64,000 nt of DNA from JAGRKR01 sp041397725 (GTDB lineage: Bacteria > Pseudomonadota > Alphaproteobacteria > Rhizobiales > Hyphomicrobiaceae). Shown here one piece after another: positions 32,292 through 40,855 of this stretch. A program made the translations under genes and the position numbers. Under the pieces are notes generated by a model. It saw only the letters and a list, made by a program, of their open reading frames with translations. It made no database searches and was not told the origin of the DNA. The DNA lies in the NCBI GenBank assembly GCA_041397725.1, contig JAWKVZ010000001.1, forward strand, positions 310,001-374,000. Direction: 5' to 3'. Positions within the stretch are counted from its first letter, which is position 1; the number at the start of each line of letters is the position of its first letter.

Positions 32292-34646
32292 TCAGGTGAC
32301 TTTCGCCGGCTCGGGCTGTCGCTCAGCCTTGAGCGGCCAATAATGCCGCCAGAGCGCGATCGTCGCCGGCAGGATGATGAGCTGGGCGACAAGCGCCGCA
32401 CCGAGCGTGATCGCCGTCAGACGGCCGAACAGACGCAGCGACGGCAGGTGCGAGAGGATCGTGACGCCGAGGCCCAGCGCCAGCACGATCGTCGTCAGCA
32501 CGACCGCCGGGCCGATGTGCTCGATCGTTCGCATGAGCGCCTGGCGCGCCGACTCCGGGCCGGGGCCCACTGCCAGCTCCTCCAGATTGAAGCGGTTGAG
32601 GAAGTGGATGGTCGAATCGATGGCGAGCGCGAACGCCACGGTGATGGCGATGATCGATGCGAACTGCAGCCCCTCCCCGGTCACGTAGAGCAGCGCACCG
32701 GTGGCGAAGATCGGAAACAGCGACGGCAGGATGCTGGCCACGCCCGACATGACCGAGCGCAGCGCGAGGCCGAGGAAGATGAAGATGACGAACATGTCCC
32801 CGACGAGGCCGACGTTGAGCTCGCCGATCAGACGTGCACTGTTGCGGGCGGCAATCGCCGGCAGGCCCGTGACGGAGACGGTGGCTGCCGGATACTGCTG
32901 GCGCAGGGCGTCGAGGGCGCGGTCGAGCATCTCGACGACGGGCAGGATCTGACTCGCATCCACGTCCGGCAGCCTGCCCGTCACCAGCACCGAGCGCGCG
33001 GGCTCGTTGATGAACCGGGTCTTGAGATGCGTCGGCAACAACCCGACGTACTGCTTGATCGTGGCGATGCGCTCGTCGCCCGCCTCCTTGAGCCAGCGCC
33101 TCAGGCTTTCGAGCGACCAGACGTTCCCGAGGCCGGCGCGCTGCTCGACGATGGCGTGGACTTCGCCGATGAGCTTCAGGATCTCCTCCGAATAGAGCGT
33201 CTTGTCTGCCGGCCACTCGACCATCACGTGGACGGGGTTGGCCCCGGTCAGCTTCTTGTCGAGCCGATCGGTCGCTGCCAGCGCCTGCTCCTTGTCGGGG
33301 ACCTGATCGGCCAGCCGGTAATGCGGCTTCAGGTTGGCGTAGGCCAGGCCTGCCGCCACGACGATGAGAACGCCGGCAATGGCGTAGACAGCGGGGCTGC
33401 GAATGACGTGAGCAACGATCGCCTGCGTCAGGCGACCGATCGCCACCATGCCGGCATCACGGCGCTCGCCCCCCTCCTTGTGGGGCGGCTCGCGCCGAAC
33501 CAGCAGCGCCGCCAGCGTCGGCACCACGACCGCCACGGCGATATAGGAGATGGCCACGGCAATGAGCGCCGCAATGCCGAATGTGCGCACGAGCGCCGAC
33601 TTCGCGAAGGCGAACGAGACCAGCGCCAGCGCGGCATTCATGGCTGTCAGCAGACACGCCGGCGCCACGTCGATCACCGCATTGCGCGCTGCGGCGATAC
33701 GATCGACGCCCTCCATGATCTCGCGGCGGATCGCCGTGACGAGGTGCATGGAATCGGAAAACCCGCTCACCATGATGAGGGGCGTAATGACGTTGATGAA
33801 CAGGTTGAGGCGATAGTCGAGGCTGCCGATGACGCCCAGCGTCCACAACACGGCGATGCTCGGGCCGAGCACGGCGATGAGCGTCAGCGAGAGCCGGCGG
33901 AAGAAGAGGAAGGCGACGATCAGGCCGCACAGGAAGCCGAGGCCGTTGTAAACGAGGCGGTCACGGTTGACGGCGTTGCGGATTTCGAGCTGCATCACCG
34001 GCGCGCCCGTCAGCTTCGCCGTCAGCCCCGAACCGCTAAGGCCCTGGGTCGCAGCCTGCTGCACGAGGCCGATGACGGTCGCCAGCCCCTTGTCCTTCAC
34101 CGTCCTGGCATCGAGAGCGAGGACGACCAGCGCCAGCTCTGCGTCGTCGGAGAGGAACTTGCCCTTGACGATGTCGTTCTCGCGCAGCGCCTTCAGCATC
34201 TGATCGTAGGCCGGTCCGTTCGGCATGGTATCGGGCACGAGCGGCGGGACCCGTCCATCCACGTCCGGCTTGCCCCGCGCGGAGAACAGCGACACGACGC
34301 CCTTGACGCCCTCCGTGAGCGCCAGCTCCTCGACCATGTTGCGGAACGTTGTGAGCGGCTGCGGCTTCAGGAGGTCCGGCCCCTCGACGACGACCAGCAC
34401 GTCGAACTCGCTCGACGGAAAGCGCTCGGACACCAGCTCGTAGCGGCGGAATTCCTCGGTATCCGTCTTGAACAGCTCGGACAGGCTGTCGTCGACGCTG
34501 AGACGCAGCACGCCGAGTACTGCCAGCCCCGTCAGCGCGATGATGATCAGTGCGGTGAGCCGCGGCGCCTTGAGCGCGATGAGCCCCAGCCGGTCGAGCC
34601 CGAGAGCGAAGCGGAACCTCGACACGTGCACGTCGCTCTTGCTCAT
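32292..34646 (-). CDS. RND superfamily exporter (MMPL/SSD type)
   Basis: A 784-aa inner-membrane protein with about 12 transmembrane helices in two six-helix halves. Each half starts with one helix, then a large periplasmic loop (about residues 60-230 and 420-560), then five helices. The first loop begins VDDSLSELFKTDTEEF, as in MMPL-type lipid or sterol transporters, and GFSDSMHLVTAI in TM4 is the conserved proton-relay region. The substrate is not predictable; hydrophobic lipids are typical for the group. The ATG at 34646 was chosen because the family N-terminus starts here; a longer frame adds 26 residues. It lies downstream of the HDAC-family gene (120-nt gap). Confidence 0.85.
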   Translation of the reverse strand: MSKSDVHVSRFRFALGLDRLGLIALKAPRLTALIIIALTGLAVLGVLRLSVDDSLSELFKTDTEEFRRYELVSERFPSSEFDVLVVVEGPDLLKPQPLTTFRNMVEELALTEGVKGVVSLFSARGKPDVDGRVPPLVPDTMPNGPAYDQMLKALRENDIVKGKFLSDDAELALVVLALDARTVKDKGLATVIGLVQQAATQGLSGSGLTAKLTGAPVMQLEIRNAVNRDRLVYNGLGFLCGLIVAFLFFRRLSLTLIAVLGPSIAVLWTLGVIGSLDYRLNLFINVITPLIMVSGFSDSMHLVTAIRREIMEGVDRIAAARNAVIDVAPACLLTAMNAALALVSFAFAKSALVRTFGIAALIAVAISYIAVAVVVPTLAALLVRREPPHKEGGERRDAGMVAIGRLTQAIVAHVIRSPAVYAIAGVLIVVAAGLAYANLKPHYRLADQVPDKEQALAATDRLDKKLTGANPVHVMVEWPADKTLYSEEILKLIGEVHAIVEQRAGLGNVWSLESLRRWLKEAGDERIATIKQYVGLLPTHLKTRFINEPARSVLVTGRLPDVDASQILPVVEMLDRALDALRQQYPAATVSVTGLPAIAARNSARLIGELNVGLVGDMFVIFIFLGLALRSVMSGVASILPSLFPIFATGALLYVTGEGLQFASIIAITVAFALAIDSTIHFLNRFNLEELAVGPGPESARQALMRTIEHIGPAVVLTTIVLALGLGVTILSHLPSLRLFGRLTAITLGAALVAQLIILPATIALWRHYWPLKAERQPEPAKVT

Positions 34647-34766
34647 CGGCCGCCCTGTCCTCGTGCTCGCCGCGCCGCGAACCGGCACGCCGCGCACGAT
34701 CGATGCAGAGCAATTCGCTGTCAAATCCCATGCCCGTGAGGTCGCGTCGTGGCGTCGGCCGTGCGC

Positions 34767-35879
34767 TCAGGCCAGCACGGCGCGCGCGATCTCGACGATT
34801 TTCCCCCGGATCACACCCGGGTTCGGCGCATCGGCAATGCTCGAAAGCCATGCCGCGTCCCGATCCTCGTCGTCGACGAGATCACACGACAGTCCTTCAA
34901 GCACGGCGTGCGCGCCGGACGGCAACGTCTCCGGCATGGGCTTGTGCGCGAGCGTGGCCCACAGCCCGGCCCAGCCTCGCGCCACCGTCCATGGGTTGTA
35001 GCCCCCTCCACCGAGCACGACGGCCACCCCCACATGCGCGACAAGCCGGTCCACGGCCTGCCACAAGGCGACATTGGAGATCGCCATGGCAGACAGGGGA
35101 TCGCCCGCGAGACAATCCGCCCCGGCCGTCACCACCAGCCCCTCCGGTGCAAAGCGCTCGAGCAACGGCAGGACGGCCTCCGTCATGAGGAAGTCCAGCT
35201 CGCTGTCATTGAGACCGCGGGGCACCGGCAGGTTGCGGGCCGATCCGCCTGCGCGATCGTCAATCAGGCCCGTGCCGGGAAAGCGACCCTCCTCGTGGAT
35301 GGACAGCGCCAAGACGCGCGGATCGCCCGCGAACGCCAGCTCGACGCCATCGCCATGGTGGGCGTCGAGATCGACGTAGACGACGCGCGAAAGGCCGCCG
35401 TCCAGCAGCCGCAGGATGGCGAAGACGGGGTCGTTGAAGTAGCAGAAGCCGGCGGCGCGGTCTGGACGGCCGTGATGTGTTCCACCACCGGGATGAAAGG
35501 CAACGGCTCCCGCCAGCGCCAGCTCCGCTGCCTTCACGGAGCCCCCGACGCTCGCCAGCGCCCGCTCGCGCAGACCCGGGAACACCGGACACTCCATCGT
35601 GCCGAGATTATAGCGCTCGCGGTCCTGCGCACTGGCGACGCCCTCGCTCGCGACCCGCATGAAGGCGTCGAGATAGTCGGCGGCGTGGAATCGCAGCAAC
35701 AGGTCGCGATCGGCCAGGGGACAGGGATAACGCTCCTGGTCGTCCAGCCAGCGCAGGGCCTCGATCACGTCCAGCATGGCTGCATGGCGCGATATCGACA
35801 GCGGATGATGGCGGCCGAACCCCGCCTGCCGGAACACGGGATGCGTCAGGAACACGCTTCGTCTCGCCGCTGCCGGCAT
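34767..35879 (-). CDS. Histone deacetylase superfamily hydrolase (acetoin-utilisation / acetylpolyamine amidohydrolase type)
   Basis: A 370-aa zinc amidohydrolase. Catalytic landmarks appear in order: FLTHPVFRQAGFGRHHPLS near the N-terminus, FHPGGGTHHG (tandem catalytic His), GFCYFND, VVYVDLDAHHGDGVE (zinc-binding Asp and His), SIHEEGRFPGTG, TAGADCLAGDPLS (second zinc Asp) and LGGGGYNPWTVARGW. These proteins deacetylate proteins, polyamines or small substrates. The ATG at 35879 (MPAAARRSVFLTHPVF) has GGGGAG upstream and gives the family N-terminus; an ATG at 35933 would add 18 residues. The 277-bp region to tusA shows a small inverted repeat, CTAT-N8-ATAG near 35940-35955, of unknown meaning. 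Confidence 0.88.
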   Translation of the reverse strand: MPAAARRSVFLTHPVFRQAGFGRHHPLSISRHAAMLDVIEALRWLDDQERYPCPLADRDLLLRFHAADYLDAFMRVASEGVASAQDRERYNLGTMECPVFPGLRERALASVGGSVKAAELALAGAVAFHPGGGTHHGRPDRAAGFCYFNDPVFAILRLLDGGLSRVVYVDLDAHHGDGVELAFAGDPRVLALSIHEEGRFPGTGLIDDRAGGSARNLPVPRGLNDSELDFLMTEAVLPLLERFAPEGLVVTAGADCLAGDPLSAMAISNVALWQAVDRLVAHVGVAVVLGGGGYNPWTVARGWAGLWATLAHKPMPETLPSGAHAVLEGLSCDLVDDEDRDAAWLSSIADAPNPGVIRGKIVEIARAVLA

Positions 35880-36156
35880 GTCGTCTCCCCATGACCGGTC
35901 GCGGGTGCTGCGGGCCACCGCATTGACCTTCATTTCATTCTATTCGAAAGTATAGATGTTCATCGACATGGCCAAGCCGTCGGCACACCCGCGGTCGGGC
36001 CACCCAGCGCGAGGGATTTTCGACCGGCACTTGTGAGGCACGTCCCGGCGGGGCAGTGGTCGGCCTGACGGCGACCGCGGCGGCCCGCTCAGCTCGTGTC
36101 CGCTGCTCGACGCCCCCACCCTGGTCAATCGCATCGCCAGAATCAGGAGGACATCC

Positions 36157-36384
36157 ATGGCCGACAAGACCCTCGACGCGAAAGGACTGAACTGCCCGCT
36201 GCCGATTCTCAAGGCCAAGAAGGCCATCCAGGAGGTCGCCAAGGGCGGCACGCTCGAGGTGCTGGCCACCGACCCCGGCGCAGTCGCCGACTTCCAGGCG
36301 TTCTGCCGCACCACCGGCAACACGCTCGTCGAGCACAGCGAGAGCGGCGGCGTCTATCGCTTCCTGATCAAGCACACGTCCTGA
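36157..36384 (+). CDS. tusA: TusA-family sulfur carrier protein
   Basis: A 75-aa cytoplasmic sulfurtransferase with the hallmark LNCPLPILKAKKAI: C13 carries the persulfide and P14 and P16 belong to the CPxP motif. It has the two-layer alpha/beta fold, ending in GVYRFLIKHTS. In sulfur oxidisers TusA is the main cytoplasmic donor and passes sulfur to DsrE3C. The dsrE3C gene is at 16188-16565 in this window, so both partners of the relay are present though 20 kb apart. AGGAGG precedes the ATG. A hairpin follows at 36394-36418. Confidence 0.92.
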   Translation: MADKTLDAKGLNCPLPILKAKKAIQEVAKGGTLEVLATDPGAVADFQAFCRTTGNTLVEHSESGGVYRFLIKHTS

Positions 36385-36393
36385 GGCTTCGGC

Positions 36394-36418
36394 GACGGCA
36401 GGCCACGCGCCTGCCGTC
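36394..36418 (+). terminator. Hairpin after tusA
   Basis: Perfect 10-bp arms GACGGCAGGC and GCCTGCCGTC around a 5-nt loop begin 10 nt after the tusA stop. There is no T-run, so it may attenuate, protect the mRNA 3' end or terminate with Rho. The next gene starts 31 nt further on. Confidence 0.45.
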
Positions 36419-36449
36419 CTGCCGGCCGCTGCCCCACCGGAGGCGGTCG

Positions 36450-36935
36450 ATGCCCGACCGAATGCCCCCCGTCCATCGGACAGAGGTGACGCCCGAGCGG
36501 GTCAATGAGCTCGGGCACATGCGCGCGGCGGAGTACGTGGAGTTGTTCGACGACGCCGTCATGGCGTTGCTGACGTCCGCGGGCCTCACCGACGCCAGTC
36601 TGCGCCATGGCGCGACGAGCCCCGTGCTGACGGAGTTGCATGCCACCTACGCCAAGGAGATCGGTGCGGGCGCGTCGATCGCCATCGCGGCGCACGTGCT
36701 CGGCCTCGACGAGCGCCGCGTCCATGTCGTGCTGGTGATGCGGGAGGAGGCCACGCAGGCGCCCGTCGCCACGTGCGAGCTGGCCATCGTCAACATCTCG
36801 CTTGAAAGCCGGGCACCTGTCGCCTGGTCGCGCGAGCAGGCCGCCATCTGGTCGCGCCTCGCCGCCGCGTGCGCCGGCCTGCCCCGCCCGCCGCAGGTGG
36901 GCCGCGCCATTCGCCCGCTGTCCGCCCCTACCTGA
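36450..36935 (+). CDS. Hotdog-fold thioesterase family protein
   Basis: A 161-aa protein of the 4HBT-like hotdog family, predicted to hydrolyse acyl-CoA or a related thioester. The core is RVNELGHMRAAEYVELFDDA at the N-terminus, where Asp/Asn and His residues replace the usual HxxY layout, followed by the strand ATYAKEIGAGASIAIAAHVLG. A long C-terminal tail (AWSREQAAIWSRLAAACAG) is helical. GGAGG lies seven nt before the ATG at 36450. It may form a unit with tusA, but the hairpin in between argues against strong coupling. Confidence 0.7.
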   Translation: MPDRMPPVHRTEVTPERVNELGHMRAAEYVELFDDAVMALLTSAGLTDASLRHGATSPVLTELHATYAKEIGAGASIAIAAHVLGLDERRVHVVLVMREEATQAPVATCELAIVNISLESRAPVAWSREQAAIWSRLAAACAGLPRPPQVGRAIRPLSAPT

Positions 36936-37009
36936 TCCGGCTGGCGTGCTCTATTGTCCCGGTCGTGTCCCGGCGACAGGACCACGGTGCCCTGACTTGA
37001 GGAGCAGAC

Positions 37010-38029
37010 ATGACGGACATAAAATTCCGGCCGCTCGGCAACAGCGGCGTCAGGGTGTCGGAGCTTTGTCTCGGCACGATGATGTTCGGCGGCGAGACGC
37101 CCGAGGCCGAAGCCCAACGGATCATCGACCACGCCCGCGGCCTCGGCGTCAATTTTGTCGACACGGCCAATTCCTACAACAAGGGCGCCTCCGAAGAGGT
37201 GCTCGGCCGCGCCATCAAGGCGACCCGCCAGCACTGGGTGCTCGCCACCAAGGTCTGCAATCCCATGGGCCCCGGCAAGAACGACCGCGGGCTCTCGCGC
37301 CTGCACCTGATGCGCGAGGTCGACGCCTCGCTCCGCCGCCTCGACAGCGACGTCATCGACATCCTCTATGTCCACCGCGAAGACCCGCTGACGCCGTGGC
37401 CCGAGGTTGCGCGCTCGTTCGCCGATCTGATCCGCGCCGGCAAGATCCGCTACTGGGGCCTTTCCAATCTGAGGGCCTGGCAGATCGTCGAAATCTGCCA
37501 CATCTGCCGCACCAACGGCTTTCCCGAGCCCGTCGTGCTGCAACCCTACTACAACCTCATGAACCGCCAGCCAGAGGTCGAGGTGCTGCCTGCCGCGCGC
37601 CATCTCGGCCTCGGCGTCGTCCCCTACAGCCCGATCGCCCGCGGCGTGCTGACCGGTAAGTACCGCGTCAACACCACGCCCGAACCCGGCAGCCGTGCTG
37701 CCCGCAAGGATCGCCGCATGATGCAGGCGGAGTGGCGTGACGAGTCGCTCCTGCTCGCCGAGACGCTGAAGGCGCATGCCGAAGCGCGCGGCATCTCGCT
37801 CGTCGCCTGGGCCGTCGCCTGGGTACTCAACAACGGCGCGATCTCCGCGACGATCGCCGGGCCGCGCACATTCGCGCAGTGGGAGGCCTACCCCGCGGCC
37901 CTCGCCTACACCTGGACCGCGGAGGACGAGGCACTGGCCAATCGGCTGGTCACGCCCGGCCATCCCTCGACGCCAGGCCACACCGACCCGGCCTATCCCG
38001 TGACCGGCCGCTTCCCGCGCGTCGGCTAG
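37010..38029 (+). CDS. Aldo/keto reductase
   Basis: NADPH-dependent (beta/alpha)8 oxidoreductase of 339 aa. Catalytic tetrad residues are visible: the Asp in VNFVDTANSYNKGASEE, the Tyr of the same segment, the Lys in WVLATKVCNP and the His in ILYVHREDP. The C-terminal cofactor-binding region includes PYSPIARGVLTGKY and ATIAGPRTFAQWE. The substrate is unknown. The gene converges on pcs with a 12-nt gap and has no obvious partner genes. Confidence 0.88.
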   Translation: MTDIKFRPLGNSGVRVSELCLGTMMFGGETPEAEAQRIIDHARGLGVNFVDTANSYNKGASEEVLGRAIKATRQHWVLATKVCNPMGPGKNDRGLSRLHLMREVDASLRRLDSDVIDILYVHREDPLTPWPEVARSFADLIRAGKIRYWGLSNLRAWQIVEICHICRTNGFPEPVVLQPYYNLMNRQPEVEVLPAARHLGLGVVPYSPIARGVLTGKYRVNTTPEPGSRAARKDRRMMQAEWRDESLLLAETLKAHAEARGISLVAWAVAWVLNNGAISATIAGPRTFAQWEAYPAALAYTWTAEDEALANRLVTPGHPSTPGHTDPAYPVTGRFPRVG

Positions 38030-38041
38030 AGCGGCGGCGCA

Positions 38042-38758
38042 TCAGCGATTGTACCAGACCAGCGAGAGGCCGCAGCCGTAGAGCAGGACGGCCGCCAGAA
38101 TCACCTGCGCGACGGGGCTCGCCGGAAACCCGCTCCACAGGCTGTGGGCCGCCGCCGCCGACCAGGCGAGTGTCAACGCGACAGTGACCGGCCGCAACGC
38201 CTTCACGCGCAGGGGATGCACCCAGCGCAACGGCACGAACGTCAGCACCACGCACAGCAGGAGGGTGCCATACGTCATCACCGGCCCCGCCGCGAAAGCG
38301 AACAGGTAGAAGGCCACGATGTTCCAGACGGCGGGAAAGCCGACGAAGCAGTGGTCGTCCGACTTACTTTCCTGATCCGAGAAGTGATAGAGCGAGGAGA
38401 GCAGCATCAGCCCCGCGACCACGAAGCCGGGCCATCCCGTCAGGAATCCCGCCTCCATCAGGGCCAGCACCGGCACGAACACGTACGTCACATAGTCGAC
38501 GACGAGGTCGAGCCGGTCGCCCGAGAAGCGCGGCAAGACCCGGCTGACGCCGACGAGGCGCGCGAAAAAACCGTCCACGCCGTCGATGAAGAAGGCAACC
38601 CCGAGCCAGACGAAGACGCCGCCCCAGTCCTTGGCCAGCACCGCCTGCATGGCGAGCAGCGCCGCCACTGCGCCGAGCGCGGTGAAGAGGTGCACCGAAG
38701 CGGCTGCAATCTTGGCTGCCATGGCCCGTCCGCTGCGCGAATGTCCGCCCTCGGCCAT
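38042..38758 (-). CDS. pcs: Phosphatidylcholine synthase
   Basis: Inner-membrane CDP-alcohol phosphatidyltransferase of 238 aa that condenses CDP-diacylglycerol with choline. The CDP-OH-P signature is complete: D62-G63-x2-A66-R67, then G80-x3-D84-x3-D88 in SGDRLDLVVDYVTYV. About eight hydrophobic segments surround it, including the GFPAVWNIVAFYLF block conserved in Pcs proteins. The length matches characterised rhizobial Pcs (about 240 aa). The start at 38758 (MAEGGHS) is a choice; 38722 (MAAKIAA) is also possible. Pcs is typical of Alphaproteobacteria that take up choline, which supports the taxonomic reading of the window. Confidence 0.9.
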   Translation of the reverse strand: MAEGGHSRSGRAMAAKIAAASVHLFTALGAVAALLAMQAVLAKDWGGVFVWLGVAFFIDGVDGFFARLVGVSRVLPRFSGDRLDLVVDYVTYVFVPVLALMEAGFLTGWPGFVVAGLMLLSSLYHFSDQESKSDDHCFVGFPAVWNIVAFYLFAFAAGPVMTYGTLLLCVVLTFVPLRWVHPLRVKALRPVTVALTLAWSAAAAHSLWSGFPASPVAQVILAAVLLYGCGLSLVWYNR

Positions 38759-38815
38759 GCCGGCGGGCGCCCTGCCCTGCCACATCGCGCCCAGCGTCAC
38801 CCGGTCCCGAAAAAA

Positions 38816-38849
38816 CTCTGCCCGCTGCGATCCTGTGCAGCGGGCAGAG
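38816..38849 (-). terminator. Strong Rho-independent terminator
   Basis: Perfect 13-bp arms CTCTGCCCGCTGC and GCAGCGGGCAGAG with an 8-nt loop, followed on the minus strand by TTTTTTC. It lies 27 nt beyond the stop of the Tat-exported protein gene and ends its transcript before pcs. Confidence 0.92.
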
Positions 38850-38875
38850 GTCCGTCAAGCCCGGCAGCGCTCCGA

Positions 38876-39301
38876 TCAGTACTCGGAGACGTCCGGATTG
38901 GTGTCGAAGAACGAGCGCTTCAACTGCTCCATGCGACGCTGCCGGTAGGCATGGTCGATGAGCGTCTTGTAGTTGCGGTCCCACTGCATGCGCATCTTCG
39001 CCGACAGCGACAGGCTGCGCATGGCTGCGATGTCGGGATCGAGCGTGCGGCTGCGCCGCGCGTCCATCCACAGGTCCTCACGCTTCCACTCGGGCATGCC
39101 CATGTCGCGGATGGCATCCCAGAGGTTGCGCATGGGCGGATCGAGCTCGGACGACGAGATGCCCGTGTAGAGCGAGTCGGAGTAGAGGCTGACGCCTGCC
39201 GCCTCCATCTGCGCCTGCTCGATGGCCTTCTGCGCGACCTCCTTTGCCGCGAGCGGAGAGACGGCGGCCGCGCCGAGAAAATTTCGCCTGCTGAGTTTCA
39301 T
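38876..39301 (-). CDS. Small Tat-exported protein of unknown function
   Basis: A 141-aa protein with a twin-arginine signal, KLSRRNFLGAAAVSPLAA, directly after the start, so it is probably exported folded. The mature part is helical and very rich in Arg, Met and Asp, with several aromatic residues (WKREDLWMDARRSR, MRMQWDRNYKTLI). It contains no Cys and no metal-binding pattern I recognise. The ATG at 39301 has GGGAGG seven nt upstream; the ATG at 39307 is too close to it. It is monocistronic with its own terminator at 38816-38849. Tat export without an obvious cofactor motif is unusual and may mean the protein rides with a partner. Confidence 0.72.
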   Translation of the reverse strand: MKLSRRNFLGAAAVSPLAAKEVAQKAIEQAQMEAAGVSLYSDSLYTGISSSELDPPMRNLWDAIRDMGMPEWKREDLWMDARRSRTLDPDIAAMRSLSLSAKMRMQWDRNYKTLIDHAYRQRRMEQLKRSFFDTNPDVSEY

Positions 39302-39487
39302 GGCCATGCCTCCCTGACGAAGCGTTCACTCGATCTGCGCCGAAGCCCCGCCTCGTGCGTCGAGAAGCCGAGACCTAACCGCTCGCCGGGGCAATGCAAC
39401 ACCCTTACCAATATTTCATCTTCCGAGGCAACCCGCGGACGCCCGCAACAGCCTGACAGGCCTTGAAAATCCGTCCATGTTCCCCAT

Positions 39488-39652
39488 ATGTCTGGGATGC
39501 CGAAACACGCTCCGAAATCCAGGAAACCGCAGCCCGAGCGGGCCGGCGAGCGTCGTTGTCTGATGTGCGGCCGCCCCTTCCCGAGCGCATGGTGCGGCAA
39601 CCGCATCTGCAAGAAGTGCAAGGCGACCGCCCGCTGGCAGCAGGGAAGCTGA
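39488..39652 (+). CDS. Small zinc-ribbon protein (54 aa)
   Basis: Short basic protein with five Cys arranged as a treble-clef or zinc-ribbon unit: RCLMCGRPFPSAWCGNRICKKC (Cys at 24, 27, 36, 41 and 44, here named rather than quoted in full). The N-terminal 20 residues are Lys/Pro/Arg-rich and probably unstructured. Two ATGs are in frame (39488 and 39497); neither has a strong ribosome site. The coherent CxxC...CxxC pattern, absence of stop codons and stop at 39652 support a real gene. Such mini-proteins are common and uncharacterised in Alphaproteobacteria. It converges on the 2OG oxygenase gene with a 42-nt gap. Confidence 0.62.
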   Translation: MSGMPKHAPKSRKPQPERAGERRCLMCGRPFPSAWCGNRICKKCKATARWQQGS

Positions 39653-39694
39653 GCCGCGCCCGTCATCGCGGGGGAGGGCACACCGCACGTGCGC

Positions 39695-40315
39695 CTACTC
39701 CCAGCGATAGTTGAAGCTCACAGAAATGCGCCGCTGGCGCGCCCGGTTGACGGGCACGTCGTGGCGCAACCAGCTTTCCCAGAGCAACACCGTGCCCGGC
39801 TGCGGCACGATCGACACGAACGCGCGGTTCTCCGGCCGCGCGTCGGGCCGGCGCGGAGGCGCCGCCATCATCTGGCCGAGCCGGGGGTCCTCGAAGCGGA
39901 TCGCACTCGCGCCTTTGGGCACGGCGACGTAACAGGTTCCGCTGACGACGGAGTTCGGATGAATATGCGCGGCGTGGCTGCCGCCTGGCTCCAGGACGTT
40001 GATCCAGAGGCTGTCGAGCACCAATGGCCGCTCACCGAGATCGAGCTCCAGCGCCTGCGCAAAGCGCTTCACGTGAGCATCGAGATGGCGCTGCAGATCG
40101 GCAAAGGCCGGCATCCGCCAGGGCAGATCGTTGAGCGAGGCGTACGAGGTATATCCGGGGTAGGCGTTCTCCCGGCTCCAGCGCTGGCCCGCCGTGTCCT
40201 CCGCCGCCACGGCTAGGCAGGTCGCGCGAAGATCCGCCAGGAGCCTGACGGAGTTGCGCCCGCCGAGCCGTGCGCGATACACTCGTGTTGCAAATAGTGT
40301 CTCGAGTTGAGCCAT
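39695..40315 (-). CDS. Putative 2OG-Fe(II) oxygenase (TIGR02466-like)
   Basis: A 206-aa protein of the double-stranded beta-helix family of putative 2-oxoglutarate/Fe(II) oxygenases. It starts with the typical LETLFATRVYRARL and has GSHAAHIHPNSVVSG with the metal His, IVPQPGTVLLWESWLRHDV with a second His, and RISVSFNYRW with the 2OG-binding Arg. The acidic metal ligand is less clear than in canonical HxD members. The substrate is unknown. The ATG at 40315 fits the family start. It is divergent from the SnoaL-fold gene. Confidence 0.78.
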   Translation of the reverse strand: MAQLETLFATRVYRARLGGRNSVRLLADLRATCLAVAAEDTAGQRWSRENAYPGYTSYASLNDLPWRMPAFADLQRHLDAHVKRFAQALELDLGERPLVLDSLWINVLEPGGSHAAHIHPNSVVSGTCYVAVPKGASAIRFEDPRLGQMMAAPPRRPDARPENRAFVSIVPQPGTVLLWESWLRHDVPVNRARQRRISVSFNYRWE

Positions 40316-40438
40316 TGAGACGCGCTTGCCTCCGGTCCGCAGGTCGATTGCCCGTTGCAGCTTTACCCCCGGGCGCGCTGTTTCCGGAAGCCGGTTTTTG
40401 CATACATCGTCACCGCCGAGCTCTGGGCAGGAGCCGCC

Positions 40439-40855
40439 ATGTCTGCTGTTGCGACACGCGCCCTCATCCGCCGCTACTTCAGCGCCTTCAACGCGGGACA
40501 TGCCGAGGGCATGCTCGACTGCCTCACCGGGGACGTCGTCCACGACGTCAACCAGGGCGCGCGCCGGCACGGCAAAGCCGATTTCACCGAGTTCCTCACG
40601 CACATGTCGCGCTGCTATCGCGAGCAGCTCACCGACATCTCGCTCATGGTCGCCCATGGCGGCGGCCGCGCGGCCGCGGAATACGTCGTCACCGGAACCT
40701 ATCTGCTCACGGACTTCGGGCTGCCGCCCGCGCGGGGGCAGACCTACACGCTCCCGGCCGGCACCTTCTTCGAGATCCGCGACGGCCTCATCGCCCGCGT
40801 CACCACCTACTACAATCTCAAGCGCTGGATCGCTCTCGTCGAGGGAGAGCAATGA
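40439..40855 (+). CDS. SnoaL-like / NTF2-fold protein, ketosteroid-isomerase-related
   Basis: A 138-aa cone-shaped alpha+beta fold protein. Landmarks are ALIRRYFSAFNAGHAEGMLDCL (N-terminal helix), DDVVHDVNQG-type strand (written here as GDVVHDVNQG), and GTFFEIRDGLIARVTTYYNLKRW at the C-terminus. Subfamily members are annotated as isopropylmalate/homocitrate/citramalate-synthase-related or steroid isomerase-related, without firm function. CAGGAG precedes the ATG at 40439. Its stop overlaps the next gene start as ATGA, so it is coupled to the GNAT acyltransferase. Confidence 0.78.
   Translation: MSAVATRALIRRYFSAFNAGHAEGMLDCLTGDVVHDVNQGARRHGKADFTEFLTHMSRCYREQLTDISLMVAHGGGRAAAEYVVTGTYLLTDFGLPPARGQTYTLPAGTFFEIRDGLIARVTTYYNLKRWIALVEGEQ

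Noticed and set aside
32343..34739. Long plus-strand open frame opposite the RND exporter
   Set aside because: Its translation is a run of Arg, Asp, His and Gln with no domain; the opposite strand encodes a clear RND protein.
35934..35960. Third sulfur-repressor operator near tusA
   Set aside because: The segment has CTAT-N8-ATAG and a TTCGAA core but does not fit ATTC-N8-GAAT; only weak similarity to the two proposed sites.
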